Shown here: positions 1-12,154 of the stretch, in pieces
Layout: every line of letters starts with the position of its first letter
How positions within the stretch are numbered: the first letter of the stretch is position 1
Assembly: GCF_024397855.1 (NCBI RefSeq)
Contig: NZ_CP073343.1
Coordinates: forward strand, 1,240,001 to 1,304,000
DNA from: Marinomonas rhizomae
Lineage (GTDB): Bacteria; Pseudomonadota; Gammaproteobacteria; Pseudomonadales; Marinomonadaceae
Reading direction: 5' to 3'
Length of the DNA stretch: 64,000 nt
Notes under the pieces: model-generated
Told to the model about the DNA's origin: nothing
The model's database searches: none
Seen by the model: only the letters and a program-made list of their open reading frames with translations
Made by a program: the position numbers and the translations under genes

Positions 1-56
1 CTGATGGTGTTTTAAACGACACAATATCTAGTTTATAAGAAGCACAGAAAGTATTT

Positions 57-133
<77 letters not shown>

Positions 134-267
134 GTATATCAATAACCGCGTTATTTAAGCCCTCGTTTAGAAAGCTAAACGTCGATCTTAAAAGCCTTGT
201 TCTTGACATTCTGGTATTTGATTGGAGATATCTTCTTTAGTCAACCAAATACGATCTAGTTAGTAAT

Positions 268-343
268 GGGGCTATAGCTCAGCTGGGAGAGCGCCTGCTT
301 TGCACGCAGGAGGTCTGCGGTTCGATCCCGCATAGCTCCACCA
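268..343 (+). tRNA. alaT: tRNA-Ala (TGC anticodon)
   Basis: The acceptor strands GGGGCTA (268-274) and TAGCTCC (333-339) pair perfectly and are followed by A and an encoded CCA. The anticodon TGC is at 301-303. From memory the sequence appears identical to the E. coli spacer tRNA-Ala. It is the second tRNA of the 16S-23S spacer; the Ile-Ala order is the common gammaproteobacterial arrangement. Confidence 0.98.
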
Positions 344-466
344 TTTACTGATGACAATCACTCTGTGTAAAAGATTAGAAGAGAGTTCTAAGCAAGACGC
401 TAAACATCTTACACATTCGTGTGTTGGGTGATTTTTAGTCTCTGACTTAGTGCTTTGCACTAAACT

Positions 467-479
467 TGCTCTTTAACAA
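467..479 (+). promoter_or_regulatory. rrn boxA antitermination site in the 16S-23S spacer
   Basis: TGCTCTTTAACAA matches the boxA consensus used by NusB/NusE antitermination complexes. It lies between tRNA-Ala and 23S, where rrn operons carry a second boxA. It also falls inside the long complementarity with the 23S-5S spacer described as a separate entry. Confidence 0.8.
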
Positions 480-591
480 TTCGAATTTTGAAATAACGAT
501 GAATCAAGCGTTAAACCGGTGGAAGTTCACTTTAACCTAGTGACTTCTATTATCGTAAATCCAGAGAGACACAAAAGCTCTTTGGTATGTG

Positions 592-615
592 ATCCGAAAC
601 TATTTTGGGTTATAT

Positions 616-617
<2 letters not shown>
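592..617 (+). other. 5' strand of 23S RNase III processing stem
   Basis: Bases 592-617 pair with 3511-3537 downstream of 23S. The innermost part is GTTATATGG against CCATATAAC, continuing outward through CCRAAAC and GGTTTTGG-like strands with few mismatches. Such a stem brings the 23S ends together and is the usual RNase III substrate. The fold is inferred from complementarity only. Confidence 0.75.
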
Positions 618-3514
<2,897 letters not shown>

Positions 3515-3601
3515 ATAACACCAAAGTGGTTTTGGATGAGAAGAGTGAAAGCTCAAGATCATCAAAATGACAAAGACACATATACGATATTGAATAAGCT
3601 G

Positions 3602-3646
3602 GTTTATCGCTTGATACACGTTATTTCAAAATGAATTGTTAAAGAT
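3602..3646 (+). other. 23S-5S spacer segment complementary to the upstream boxA region
   Basis: The reverse complement of this segment closely matches 469-516 upstream of 23S. Shared stretches include TCTTTAACAATTC, TTTTGAAATAACG and ATCAAGCG, with a few small indels. It would extend the 23S processing stem by another 45 or so bases at a distance, or compete for boxA. See the finding on this point. Confidence 0.6.
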
Positions 3647-3713
3647 CCAAGCACGTATTCGCGTGTTTTGGTGAGACTGACACAGTCCAGCCAGAACAAA
3701 ACGCAAAACGAAT

Positions 3714-3831
3714 TGCTTGACGATCATAGAGGCGTTGAACCACCTGATCCCATCCCGAACTCAGAAGTGAAAAGCGCCATCGCCGATGGTAGTGTGGGAG
3801 ATCCCATGTGAGAGTAGGTCGTCGTCAAGCT
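3714..3831 (+). rRNA. rrf: 5S ribosomal RNA
   Basis: The terminal helix GCTTGACGA (3715-3723) pairs with TCGTCAAGC (3822-3830). Inside are the diagnostic 5S blocks CCCGAACTCAGAAGTGAAA and GCCGATGGTAGTGTGGG. It follows 23S by about 200 bases and ends just before the operon terminator. Length of about 118 nt is typical. Confidence 0.97.
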
Positions 3832-3843
3832 TTATATTAAGAA

Positions 3844-3877
3844 GGCCCTGATAGCTAACGCTGTCAGGGCTTTTTTC
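3844..3877 (+). terminator. rrn operon terminator
   Basis: A stem GCCCTGATAG (3845-3854) pairs with CTGTCAGGGC (3861-3870), with one G-U pair and a 6-nt loop, followed by a run of six T. This is a classic intrinsic terminator right after 5S, so the operon ends without a trailing tRNA. Confidence 0.93.
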
Positions 3878-4347
3878 GTTTCGAAGAAATGGAAAATCGT
3901 CTTTGGATTAGTCTGAACACCTACGATTATTATTCCTTTGAGGTCATCTAATTATCTTTAAATTAATTGCTATGTTGTAGTTTCTTTTGGGAAGGTTGAT
4001 TTTGTAAATATTTTTAGTTTAGAGATACTCTTTAATCGACTTTAGTGTTTTTATATTTGTATTATTTTCAAATCAGTCGAAGCACTGTCAACTAAAAGAT
4101 CAATATTTAGTATGAAAAATATGAGTATAATTTTTCCCCAATGTTAATTTTGATTATCGATTTTTCATGATCAAAATTGTAAGTTTGATGAAAGATAAAA
4201 TTTGGACGGCTTATTATTTATTTAAATGTAAGGTGTTTGTAATAATATTATAATCTTCATATACATGAGCTGTTATATATTTATAATAGTCGCTGTCTTA
4301 ATTGACTGATTCATTAGAAAAGTTTTCAATTTATATAAAGGATATAT
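3878..4347. other. AT-rich intergenic region
   Basis: No reading frame with protein-like content is seen in these 470 bases between the rrn terminator and the DUF3015 gene. There is a 9-bp inverted repeat AATTTTGAT (4146-4154) / ATCAAAATT (4170-4178), and a TATAAT hexamer at 4249-4254 without a good -35 box. The promoter of the downstream gene must lie here but cannot be fixed with confidence. Confidence 0.5.
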
Positions 4348-4833
4348 ATGAAAAAATTAGCATTATCACTCGTACTAGTCGGCATGTCAGCAACTTCTTT
4401 TGCAGCGGGTGGTCATGGACCAGCAGGTTGTGGTCTAGGTACTGAATATGTTTTTAAAAATGCTGATGCTTGGTATGAGCACGTAATGGCTGCAACCACA
4501 AACGGTACATCTGGTAACCAAAGCTTTGGTATGACTTCTGGAACTCTTGGTTGTGAGGATGCCAATGGCCCTCTTTCTAGTAGCGTTGCCGTTTTTATGA
4601 ATGAAAATCTTGAGCCTCTAGCCGTAGACATGGCAAAAGGTGATGGCGAAACTCTTGATGCTTTTGCGACTTTGATGGGTGTACAAGCTGAAGATAAAGC
4701 AATTTTCAACGCTCAAATGAAGCAAAATTTTGATCAAATTTTTGCTTCTGCAGAAGTCACTCCTACAACTGCACATGAAGGAATTACCAATGTTATGGCT
4801 AATTCCCCAGAATTGTCTAAATACCTAGGTTAA
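4348..4833 (+). CDS. DUF3015 family secreted protein
   Basis: A 161-residue protein with a Sec signal peptide (about residues 1-19, cut before AGGHG). The mature part carries the features I associate with DUF3015: an AGCGLG start, an AATTNGTSGNQSFG segment and a GTLGC motif. Two cysteines (C28, C69) could form a periplasmic disulfide. The family has no known function. The ATG follows an AAAGGA ribosome site. Its neighbour downstream is the DUF4105 gene, and I have seen these two families side by side in other gammaproteobacteria, which suggests a shared envelope role (inference). A terminator separates them, so the second gene may be expressed by read-through or from its own promoter. Confidence 0.85.
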   Translation: MKKLALSLVLVGMSATSFAAGGHGPAGCGLGTEYVFKNADAWYEHVMAATTNGTSGNQSFGMTSGTLGCEDANGPLSSSVAVFMNENLEPLAVDMAKGDGETLDAFATLMGVQAEDKAIFNAQMKQNFDQIFASAEVTPTTAHEGITNVMANSPELSKYLG

Positions 4834-4851
4834 TTCTAATCGCATTTAGTC

Positions 4852-4895
4852 AAATAAGAGCTATGTCTATAAAGGCATAAGCTCTTATTTTTTTA
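4852..4895 (+). terminator. terminator after DUF3015 gene
   Basis: AAATAAGAGC (4852-4861) pairs perfectly with GCTCTTATTT (4881-4890), with a further TATG/CATA pairing inside, followed by more T residues. It lies between the DUF3015 and DUF4105 genes and may attenuate transcription into the second. Confidence 0.85.
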
Positions 4896-4951
4896 TCTAC
4901 AAAATGGTGGCTTTTCTAAATTAATCCCACCTACTTATAAAGTAAGTTTAT

Positions 4952-6829
4952 ATGCGTTTTTTAGTTTGTTTATCGTCTGTACTATGGTGCTTTTCAGTAT
5001 TCGCAACTGAGTCTAAATCTGTAGTTGTAGATGACAATGTGCTCACAGAGTTAGCACAAAGCTCTTTGTGGTTAGATTTGCTTCATTACCACCAAATAGG
5101 CGTTATTTCACCTAATGAAAGTCAGATAGATGATTCGACGTTTTTTTTATCTCCCCAGGGAATGTTTGATCCTAAAGCTGAATTGCAGGCAACATTGACT
5201 GCTTTCCAAACTTCTTTTCTAGGGGAAGATATTAATGACGCCAGCCAGTGTCGTTACCCTGCAAGACTAAGTTGGTTAAAGAAGCAGCATCTTGGTATAA
5301 GCTTTATTGAACCTACTTGCCCTGAATTCCAAGATTGGTATGGAAAATTAAATGGTGAAAGTATTTACTTAGTTTTTCCAGCTGCTTATTTAAATAGTCC
5401 TTCTTCTATGTATGGACATACGTTGTTGAGGATTAAAAAGAAAGGTAACAATTCTCCTTTATTAGATTATGCCGTAAATTATGCCGCGAATGCTGATCCA
5501 ACTGATAACCAATTGGTCTTTAGTTATAAGGGGCTCACAGGTGGGTATCCCGGTGTTGTTTCAGTAACGCCTTATTATGAAAAAGTAAAAGAATACAACT
5601 TTTTAGAAAGTAGAGATATTTGGGAGTATAAGTTGGATTTAACTCAGCAGGAGGTAAATCAATTTATTCGACATGTATGGGAAGTACGTAATACCTATAT
5701 GGAATATTATTTCTTTTCAGAGAATTGTTCTTATCAATTATTAGCTATGCTGGATGCTAGTAGTGAACGCTTGAATACTACGAAAAATTTTAATTACTGG
5801 GCTATACCTGCTGATACAGTAAGAGAGTTAAAAGATTCTGGTATTTTACAAGAGGTAAGTTATCGTCCATCTGTTGTTGCCCAAATGGAGCATATGTTAG
5901 AAGAGCTAACGGATGAGCAAATTGAAGAAGTAAAAGTTTTGGTGCTGAATGAGCAACTTTCATTGGACGGTTTGTATGACTTTTCTAAGAATGAGCAGGC
6001 ACAGATTCTTGAGGTTGCTTATCAATATAGTCGTTATTTGTCAGCTAGACAGAAGTCCACTTTGGCTTATTTGAATACGCGTTCTATTAAGCTCCTTTCG
6101 CTGCGCAGTAAATACGACACTACTGACGTGTTTATACCGATTCAAACTCCTGAGGTTAGGGATGATGAAGGTCATAAAACACAGCGTCTTGGGATCACTC
6201 TAGGAGAGACTGAGGGCGATGCTTTTTCTCTGCTTGAGTATCGACCATCCTACCATGACTTATTGGATGCCAAAGGAGGTTATCTTGAAGGGGCTGAACT
6301 ATCTATGTTCAGTGGTAGCTTAGGTTTGAGTGAAGATGAAAGCCTTCGCATTGAAGAAATATCTTTTATCAATATTCGCTCGTTAGCACCTTCTAATGCA
6401 CTGGTTACACCTAAGTCTTGGCAAATAAACGCTTCTTTAGTCAGAGATTTTGTTATTGAGGATGCTTTGGTATTTCGTCTAAAGGGGGGGGCAGGTGTTA
6501 CCGAGAAATTGTCGAATCATTTATTCTCTATACTCATTAATGGTAGTGCTTCTGCTAGTAAAAAGTATCAAGACATCTATCAGAAAAAATATAAAGTCCA
6601 GGTTGGGCCTCAGTTACAATGGCTTTATTCAGGTGATACTCATCGCTTAATGGTTTCTTATGAGTACTTTGATGATATTGATCACCATGCAAAATCTCTC
6701 GAAATAGGTAAGATTGAATGGTCTTATTTAATCGATATTGATTGGCAAGTTCGCGCGAAGCTACAACAACAAAAGCAAGATGATTTAAAGCAAAATACAG
6801 CTCAGCTATCACTACTGCATTATTTTTAG
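4952..6829 (+). CDS. DUF4105 (Lnb-like) envelope protein with C-terminal barrel-like region
   Basis: A 625-residue exported protein. A signal peptide covers about residues 1-19. The central region holds the DUF4105/Lnb N-terminal periplasmic domain with YGHTLLRI (His156) and ENCSYQLL (Cys259), the likely His-Cys pair of a papain-like fold. Cys100 and Cys123 may form a disulfide. The last 200 or so residues alternate polar and hydrophobic residues and end in HYF; a terminal phenylalanine after amphipathic strands is typical of outer-membrane barrels. I infer a periplasmic hydrolase-like domain tethered to an outer-membrane barrel. Substrate is unknown. It lies 118 bases after the DUF3015 gene. 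Confidence 0.8.
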   Translation: MRFLVCLSSVLWCFSVFATESKSVVVDDNVLTELAQSSLWLDLLHYHQIGVISPNESQIDDSTFFLSPQGMFDPKAELQATLTAFQTSFLGEDINDASQCRYPARLSWLKKQHLGISFIEPTCPEFQDWYGKLNGESIYLVFPAAYLNSPSSMYGHTLLRIKKKGNNSPLLDYAVNYAANADPTDNQLVFSYKGLTGGYPGVVSVTPYYEKVKEYNFLESRDIWEYKLDLTQQEVNQFIRHVWEVRNTYMEYYFFSENCSYQLLAMLDASSERLNTTKNFNYWAIPADTVRELKDSGILQEVSYRPSVVAQMEHMLEELTDEQIEEVKVLVLNEQLSLDGLYDFSKNEQAQILEVAYQYSRYLSARQKSTLAYLNTRSIKLLSLRSKYDTTDVFIPIQTPEVRDDEGHKTQRLGITLGETEGDAFSLLEYRPSYHDLLDAKGGYLEGAELSMFSGSLGLSEDESLRIEEISFINIRSLAPSNALVTPKSWQINASLVRDFVIEDALVFRLKGGAGVTEKLSNHLFSILINGSASASKKYQDIYQKKYKVQVGPQLQWLYSGDTHRLMVSYEYFDDIDHHAKSLEIGKIEWSYLIDIDWQVRAKLQQQKQDDLKQNTAQLSLLHYF

Positions 6830-6840
6830 TTGATTTAGAT

Positions 6841-6907
6841 AGAGGCTATATTGAAATTAACCTGGGTAATAAAATTCTAGTTAATAAGATGTTTAGCCTC
6901 TTTTTTT
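6841..6907 (+). terminator. probable terminator after DUF4105 gene
   Basis: AGAGGCTA (6841-6848) pairs with TAGCCTCT (6894-6901), with an inner ATTAAC/GTTAAT pairing and a run of seven T at 6901-6907. It overlaps the 3' end of the convergent lysR gene. The interior is loose, so strength is uncertain. Confidence 0.5.
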
Positions 6908-7812
6908 AACCATCCTTTTAAAGATCTTATAGCTTCTTCATCTTTTCTGCTTTCTTTATATGCTATATAAAAGTTGTCACCTGTTTTAAATGCACTACAG
7001 GGGAGTTTTATTAGCGCTGTTTCATCATTTTTTTCATTCATCATGTAGTCGTTAACAAGTGCTATCCCCAGCGAGTGTTTAGCAGCTTCATAAGCGAGCA
7101 TAAGGTGGCTGAATCGGTGGAATTGAATGCCTTCTGGAAGAAGAAGGCTTAAATTTGCAAACCAACGTTTCCAGTCTTCTGTGTGTCGATCATAGATGCT
7201 GTAAGAAGTTATAAGTGGAAATTGGGCAAGTAAGCTGGGATTCGTGTTTAATTTATTCTTCAGCTCTTGGTTCGTTATTGTCCCCAATTTATTTTTTATC
7301 GTCTCAAGGTAGCTGTGGCTACAAACGGGGAATAGCTCTTCTTGATAAAGAGATTCAAATAAAAATCCTCGCTTTTCTTTTTCTGTCGTTATAAAGAAAT
7401 CAGCAGTACGATCGGAAAGGTCTGGAGTGCCATGACTCATCTCAATGCTAAGTTCTAGATTGGGATGTAAGTGTCTCAGCTCAGGAAGTCTTGGTATTAA
7501 CCAATAAACAGCAAATGAGCTGTATACGGCCAGTCTAATGTTAGTTTTTTGTTGGCCTTTAATATGGTTTGTCGCTTCTTCGATTTGCAACAATGAATTG
7601 CTGATTGAGTCTAAATAATGTTTCCCTTCTTTTGTTAATTCTAGGTTTCTTCCTTGTCTATGGAAGAGGCTTTCTCCCAAGTAATTTTCTAGAATCCTTA
7701 TCTGATGTGAAACTGCGCTTTGGCTGACATTGAGCTCGCTGGCTGCCTGAGAAAAGCTGTTTAGTCTAGCGACGGCTTCGAAGACGGGAAGGGACTTTAG
7801 CGGAGGTAGCAT
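6877..7812 (-). CDS. LysR family transcriptional regulator
   Basis: A 311-residue regulator. Residues 1-60 form the winged helix-turn-helix with the standard pattern FEAVARLNSFSQAASELNVSQ followed by AVSHQIR, and about 90-300 form the periplasmic-binding-like effector domain. The MLPPLKSLPVFEAVARL start is of the GcvA/AmpR type. It is divergent from the DMT exporter gene with 109 bases between them, the usual layout for a LysR regulator and its target, so it probably controls that exporter and itself. The effector cannot be read from the sequence. A TCAC-N13-GTGA dyad at 7851-7871 in the shared intergenic region is a possible operator. Confidence 0.93.
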   Translation of the reverse strand: MLPPLKSLPVFEAVARLNSFSQAASELNVSQSAVSHQIRILENYLGESLFHRQGRNLELTKEGKHYLDSISNSLLQIEEATNHIKGQQKTNIRLAVYSSFAVYWLIPRLPELRHLHPNLELSIEMSHGTPDLSDRTADFFITTEKEKRGFLFESLYQEELFPVCSHSYLETIKNKLGTITNQELKNKLNTNPSLLAQFPLITSYSIYDRHTEDWKRWFANLSLLLPEGIQFHRFSHLMLAYEAAKHSLGIALVNDYMMNEKNDETALIKLPCSAFKTGDNFYIAYKESRKDEEAIRSLKGWLKKEAKHLIN

Positions 7813-7921
7813 ATTATTTATCCAAATAACTAATACTTAACTTAAATATATCACTTTATCTAATGATGTGAACTAATTAAGCTGAGGGAAATATAGCAAT
7901 AAGTGTCTTTGGAGAAGAGTT

Positions 7922-8830
7922 GTGTCGGGTCGAACAGTAAGTAGCGCTATTTTAATTCTTGTATTAGGGAGTTTTTTTGCCACCCTATGTGATGTCTTTA
8001 TTAAGATGGCCGGTGCGGATGTTGCCATTTTTCAATTTACTTTTTTTCGTGCTGTTTGTATGTGTCTGATTCTGTGCCCAATTGCTGTCATGAAATACTT
8101 ACGCTCACCTAAAGCAGCAGCAAGATTAGGTCTAAAGTTGCATTTTCTTCGAGGAAATCTGTGGGTTTTAGGTGCTGTTCTCCTTGTTATTTCATTGTCT
8201 GAGCTATCATTGGCGACAGCGAATGCTGTGTTTTATGCTGCGCCTATTTTTATTATGCTGTTTGGTGCTTTTTTCTATAAAGAACGTTTGAGTGTAGATG
8301 TTGTGCTCGCTGTTGTGTTGGGCTTTATTGGTATTTTGGTGATTCTAAGGCCGACTGAGGTGACGTTTGCCATGATTAGTGCGATTCTTTTTGCGGTTGT
8401 TCTGGCGGCAAATAGCTTATTGATTAAAAAAATACCTCAAGAACAAAGTATGTTTTATGGTTTATTTGTGACCCAGCTTTTTGCGTTACCTATGGTTAGT
8501 GGGCTAGCAATTTGGGAGGGTGAAAAGTTTGAATTTGAAGTTTTGATCTACGCTGCTTTATCATCGGTTTGTTCTATCTTATACAGTGTTTCTTGCTTAG
8601 TTGGTTATCGTTATGTGGCGTCAAGTAAAGTCACTAGCGCTGAGTATTCAGGTTTGATTTTTGCCTTCTTGTTAGGGTGGTGGATCTTTGGTGATACACC
8701 GGACTTGGGTGTTTTCCTAGGGTCGATTTTTGTAATTACGCCGTTACTGTACTTAAGTCACCGGGATATTAGGCGACTACGTAAAGAGCAATTATTATCG
8801 AATACTCGGTCTAATTTAGGTGCTGGTTGA
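7922..8830 (+). CDS. DMT superfamily (EamA) transporter
   Basis: A 302-residue integral membrane protein with about ten hydrophobic segments arranged as two EamA repeats of five. Members export metabolites or amino acids; the substrate here is not evident. The start is GTG, preceded by GGAG about seven bases upstream; no better ATG exists near the first membrane segment. Its 3' end overlaps the end of the convergent tetR gene by 15 bases. The divergent LysR regulator is the likely controller (inference from layout). Confidence 0.88.
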   Translation: MSGRTVSSAILILVLGSFFATLCDVFIKMAGADVAIFQFTFFRAVCMCLILCPIAVMKYLRSPKAAARLGLKLHFLRGNLWVLGAVLLVISLSELSLATANAVFYAAPIFIMLFGAFFYKERLSVDVVLAVVLGFIGILVILRPTEVTFAMISAILFAVVLAANSLLIKKIPQEQSMFYGLFVTQLFALPMVSGLAIWEGEKFEFEVLIYAALSSVCSILYSVSCLVGYRYVASSKVTSAEYSGLIFAFLLGWWIFGDTPDLGVFLGSIFVITPLLYLSHRDIRRLRKEQLLSNTRSNLGAG

Positions 8831-9418
8831 GCAAAGGTTCTTAATCATTTGCTCAACCATATCTGACAAATCTTCCTTATCTAGGTAGATTCCATCAATA
8901 AACAACCGAGCTAGTCCGTGAAGGCTGGCCCAGGTTGTTTGTCCTATTCTTAGTGGTGTGTTGTTATTTGGCAGTATGTTTTGCTCTTGTAATTCTTCTA
9001 CCCAATCGATCCATGCTTTAAAGGTTTGTTTAGAAGCCGCCTTGAGTGAGTCGCTTGGATTGCCGGCTTTCCACAGTGCCCTACCATACATAAGATCGTA
9101 GGTTTCATTATGTTGAAGTGCATAATCTAAATATGCGTGAACATATTTACTGAAACCTTCTTCAGCGGTGTTTTTTTGTGCTCTTAAAACTTTGAGTATT
9201 TTTTCTTGTTCACAAAAGCCTTGCTCTGCCAGTGCGCAAAGCAATGCATTCTTATCTTTGAAGTGATGATAAGGCGCTGTTCTTGAAACACCAACGGTGT
9301 CTGCAAGTTTGCGCATACTAAGACTTTCGACGCCTTTTTCTTTGATGATTAAAGAAGCGGATTCAAGTAAAGATTTAGTGAGATCACCGTGGTGATATTG
9401 TGTTTTTAATGTCGACAT
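8816..9418 (-). CDS. TetR family transcriptional regulator of the fadH divergon
   Basis: A 200-residue TetR regulator. The start MSTLKTQYHHGDL was chosen because the HHGDL segment and the helix-turn-helix that follows (KLADTVGVSRTAPYHHFKDK) are the canonical N-terminus; a longer frame to 9544 runs through the operator region and is not credible. The C-terminal two thirds would bind ligand and dimerise. It is divergent from fadH, and two identical-type palindromes lie directly upstream, so it very probably represses both genes. A -10-like TCTAAT at 9425-9430 would put the transcript start at or next to the ATG, so its mRNA may be leaderless. The ligand may be an acyl-CoA, given the neighbour (inference). 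Confidence 0.92.
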   Translation of the reverse strand: MSTLKTQYHHGDLTKSLLESASLIIKEKGVESLSMRKLADTVGVSRTAPYHHFKDKNALLCALAEQGFCEQEKILKVLRAQKNTAEEGFSKYVHAYLDYALQHNETYDLMYGRALWKAGNPSDSLKAASKQTFKAWIDWVEELQEQNILPNNNTPLRIGQTTWASLHGLARLFIDGIYLDKEDLSDMVEQMIKNLCSTST

Positions 9419-9440
9419 GGGCCGATTAGATACTTCTATC

Positions 9441-9480
9441 TTGACAATGTCAAAATGAAAACCTATCTTGACAGTGTCAA
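9441..9480. promoter_or_regulatory. twin TetR operators in the tetR-fadH intergenic region
   Basis: Two palindromes of the form TTGACA-N-TGTCAA occur at 9441-9453 (centre A) and 9468-9480 (centre G), 27 bases apart, each inside the longer repeat TATCTTGACARTGTCAAAAT. Each half contains a perfect -35 hexamer. On the plus strand TTGACA (9441-9446), 17 bases, then TATCTT (9464-9469) is a fitting fadH promoter. On the minus strand TTGACA (9453-9448), 17 bases, then TCTAAT (9430-9425) fits tetR. Binding would block both promoters. Confidence 0.85.
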
Positions 9481-9517
9481 AATTGCATGCGGGCAGCAGC
9501 AATTTAAAAAATAATAA

Positions 9518-11557
<2,040 letters not shown>

Positions 11558-11605
11558 TGATGGGGCCTTTGCACAACATCTGCTCGTGCCAATAGAGTAT
11601 TAAAA

Positions 11606-11664
11606 ATACCCAGAGAGTGATGATTGAAAATATTGATTCATCGCTCTCGTTATTCATTGGGTAT
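11606..11664. terminator. long hairpin between convergent fadH and ykgJ-like genes
   Basis: GAGAGTGATGA (11613-11623) pairs with TCATCGCTCTC (11638-11648) with one G-U, and an outer TACCCA/TGGGTA adds to the stem. There is no clear T-run on either side, so it may act as a bidirectional 3' end or RNA-stabilising hairpin rather than a strong intrinsic terminator. Confidence 0.5.
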
Positions 11665-11670
11665 GAATAT

Positions 11671-12024
11671 TTATACTAAGACTTGTCTGGTTCTGGCTAT
11701 GTAGTGATGGACCTGATCCTCAATTTCAGCATCGACCATGGTTTCTGGTCCGCAATCATTGGGGCAAGCCATTTTAGGTGTTGTGCCGAAAAGTCGGCAA
11801 ATTAATGGGCGTTCGTCGTAGACTTCGCAGCCATTTGGCCCTAAGTGAACACAATTTAGCTCTTCTAAAGCTGCTTCATGTTCGGCATCGGATTTAATGG
11901 GCAGACGTAACATTTCTTCCGAAGAGGCTGTGACAGGCCCGCAACAATCGTGACAACCTGATTTGCATTTAAAGGCTGGAATTCGCTCTCGCAGTCGAGC
12001 AATTATGTCTCGGTCATTCGTCAT
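11671..12024 (-). CDS. YkgJ-family cysteine cluster protein
   Basis: A 117-residue protein of the zinc/iron-chelating (UPF0153, YkgJ-like) family. The cysteines stand in the family order: KCKSGCHDCCG near residue 20, LNCVHLGPNGCEVYDERPLICRLFG in the middle, and CPNDCG further on, enough for one metal or Fe-S site. The biochemical role is not established. It stands alone on the minus strand between fadH and cls and is convergent with fadH. Confidence 0.88.
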   Translation of the reverse strand: MTNDRDIIARLRERIPAFKCKSGCHDCCGPVTASSEEMLRLPIKSDAEHEAALEELNCVHLGPNGCEVYDERPLICRLFGTTPKMACPNDCGPETMVDAEIEDQVHHYIARTRQVLV

Positions 12025-12154
12025 TTTTTGCCTTAATACCTCGTAAGATTTCTGAAAATCACTTTATCTCATTGATTATTGGTGTAACTTATCACATATG
12101 AAATAGTTGATAAAAGTAGCGGGTATTGATGGCATATTATTAGAGTGGGAGTTT

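Noticed and set aside
3878..4347. Small RNA gene in the AT-rich region after the rrn operon
   Set aside because: One 9-bp inverted repeat is present but no promoter-terminator pair could be assigned, so no RNA is called.
7813..7921. LysR operator TCAC-N13-GTGA at 7851-7871 as a separate feature
   Set aside because: Short half-sites in AT-rich DNA; plausible by position but too weak to annotate on its own.
12107..12154. Upstream TTG start for cardiolipin synthase
   Set aside because: No ribosome site before it, whereas GGGAG precedes the ATG at 12155, giving the expected length.
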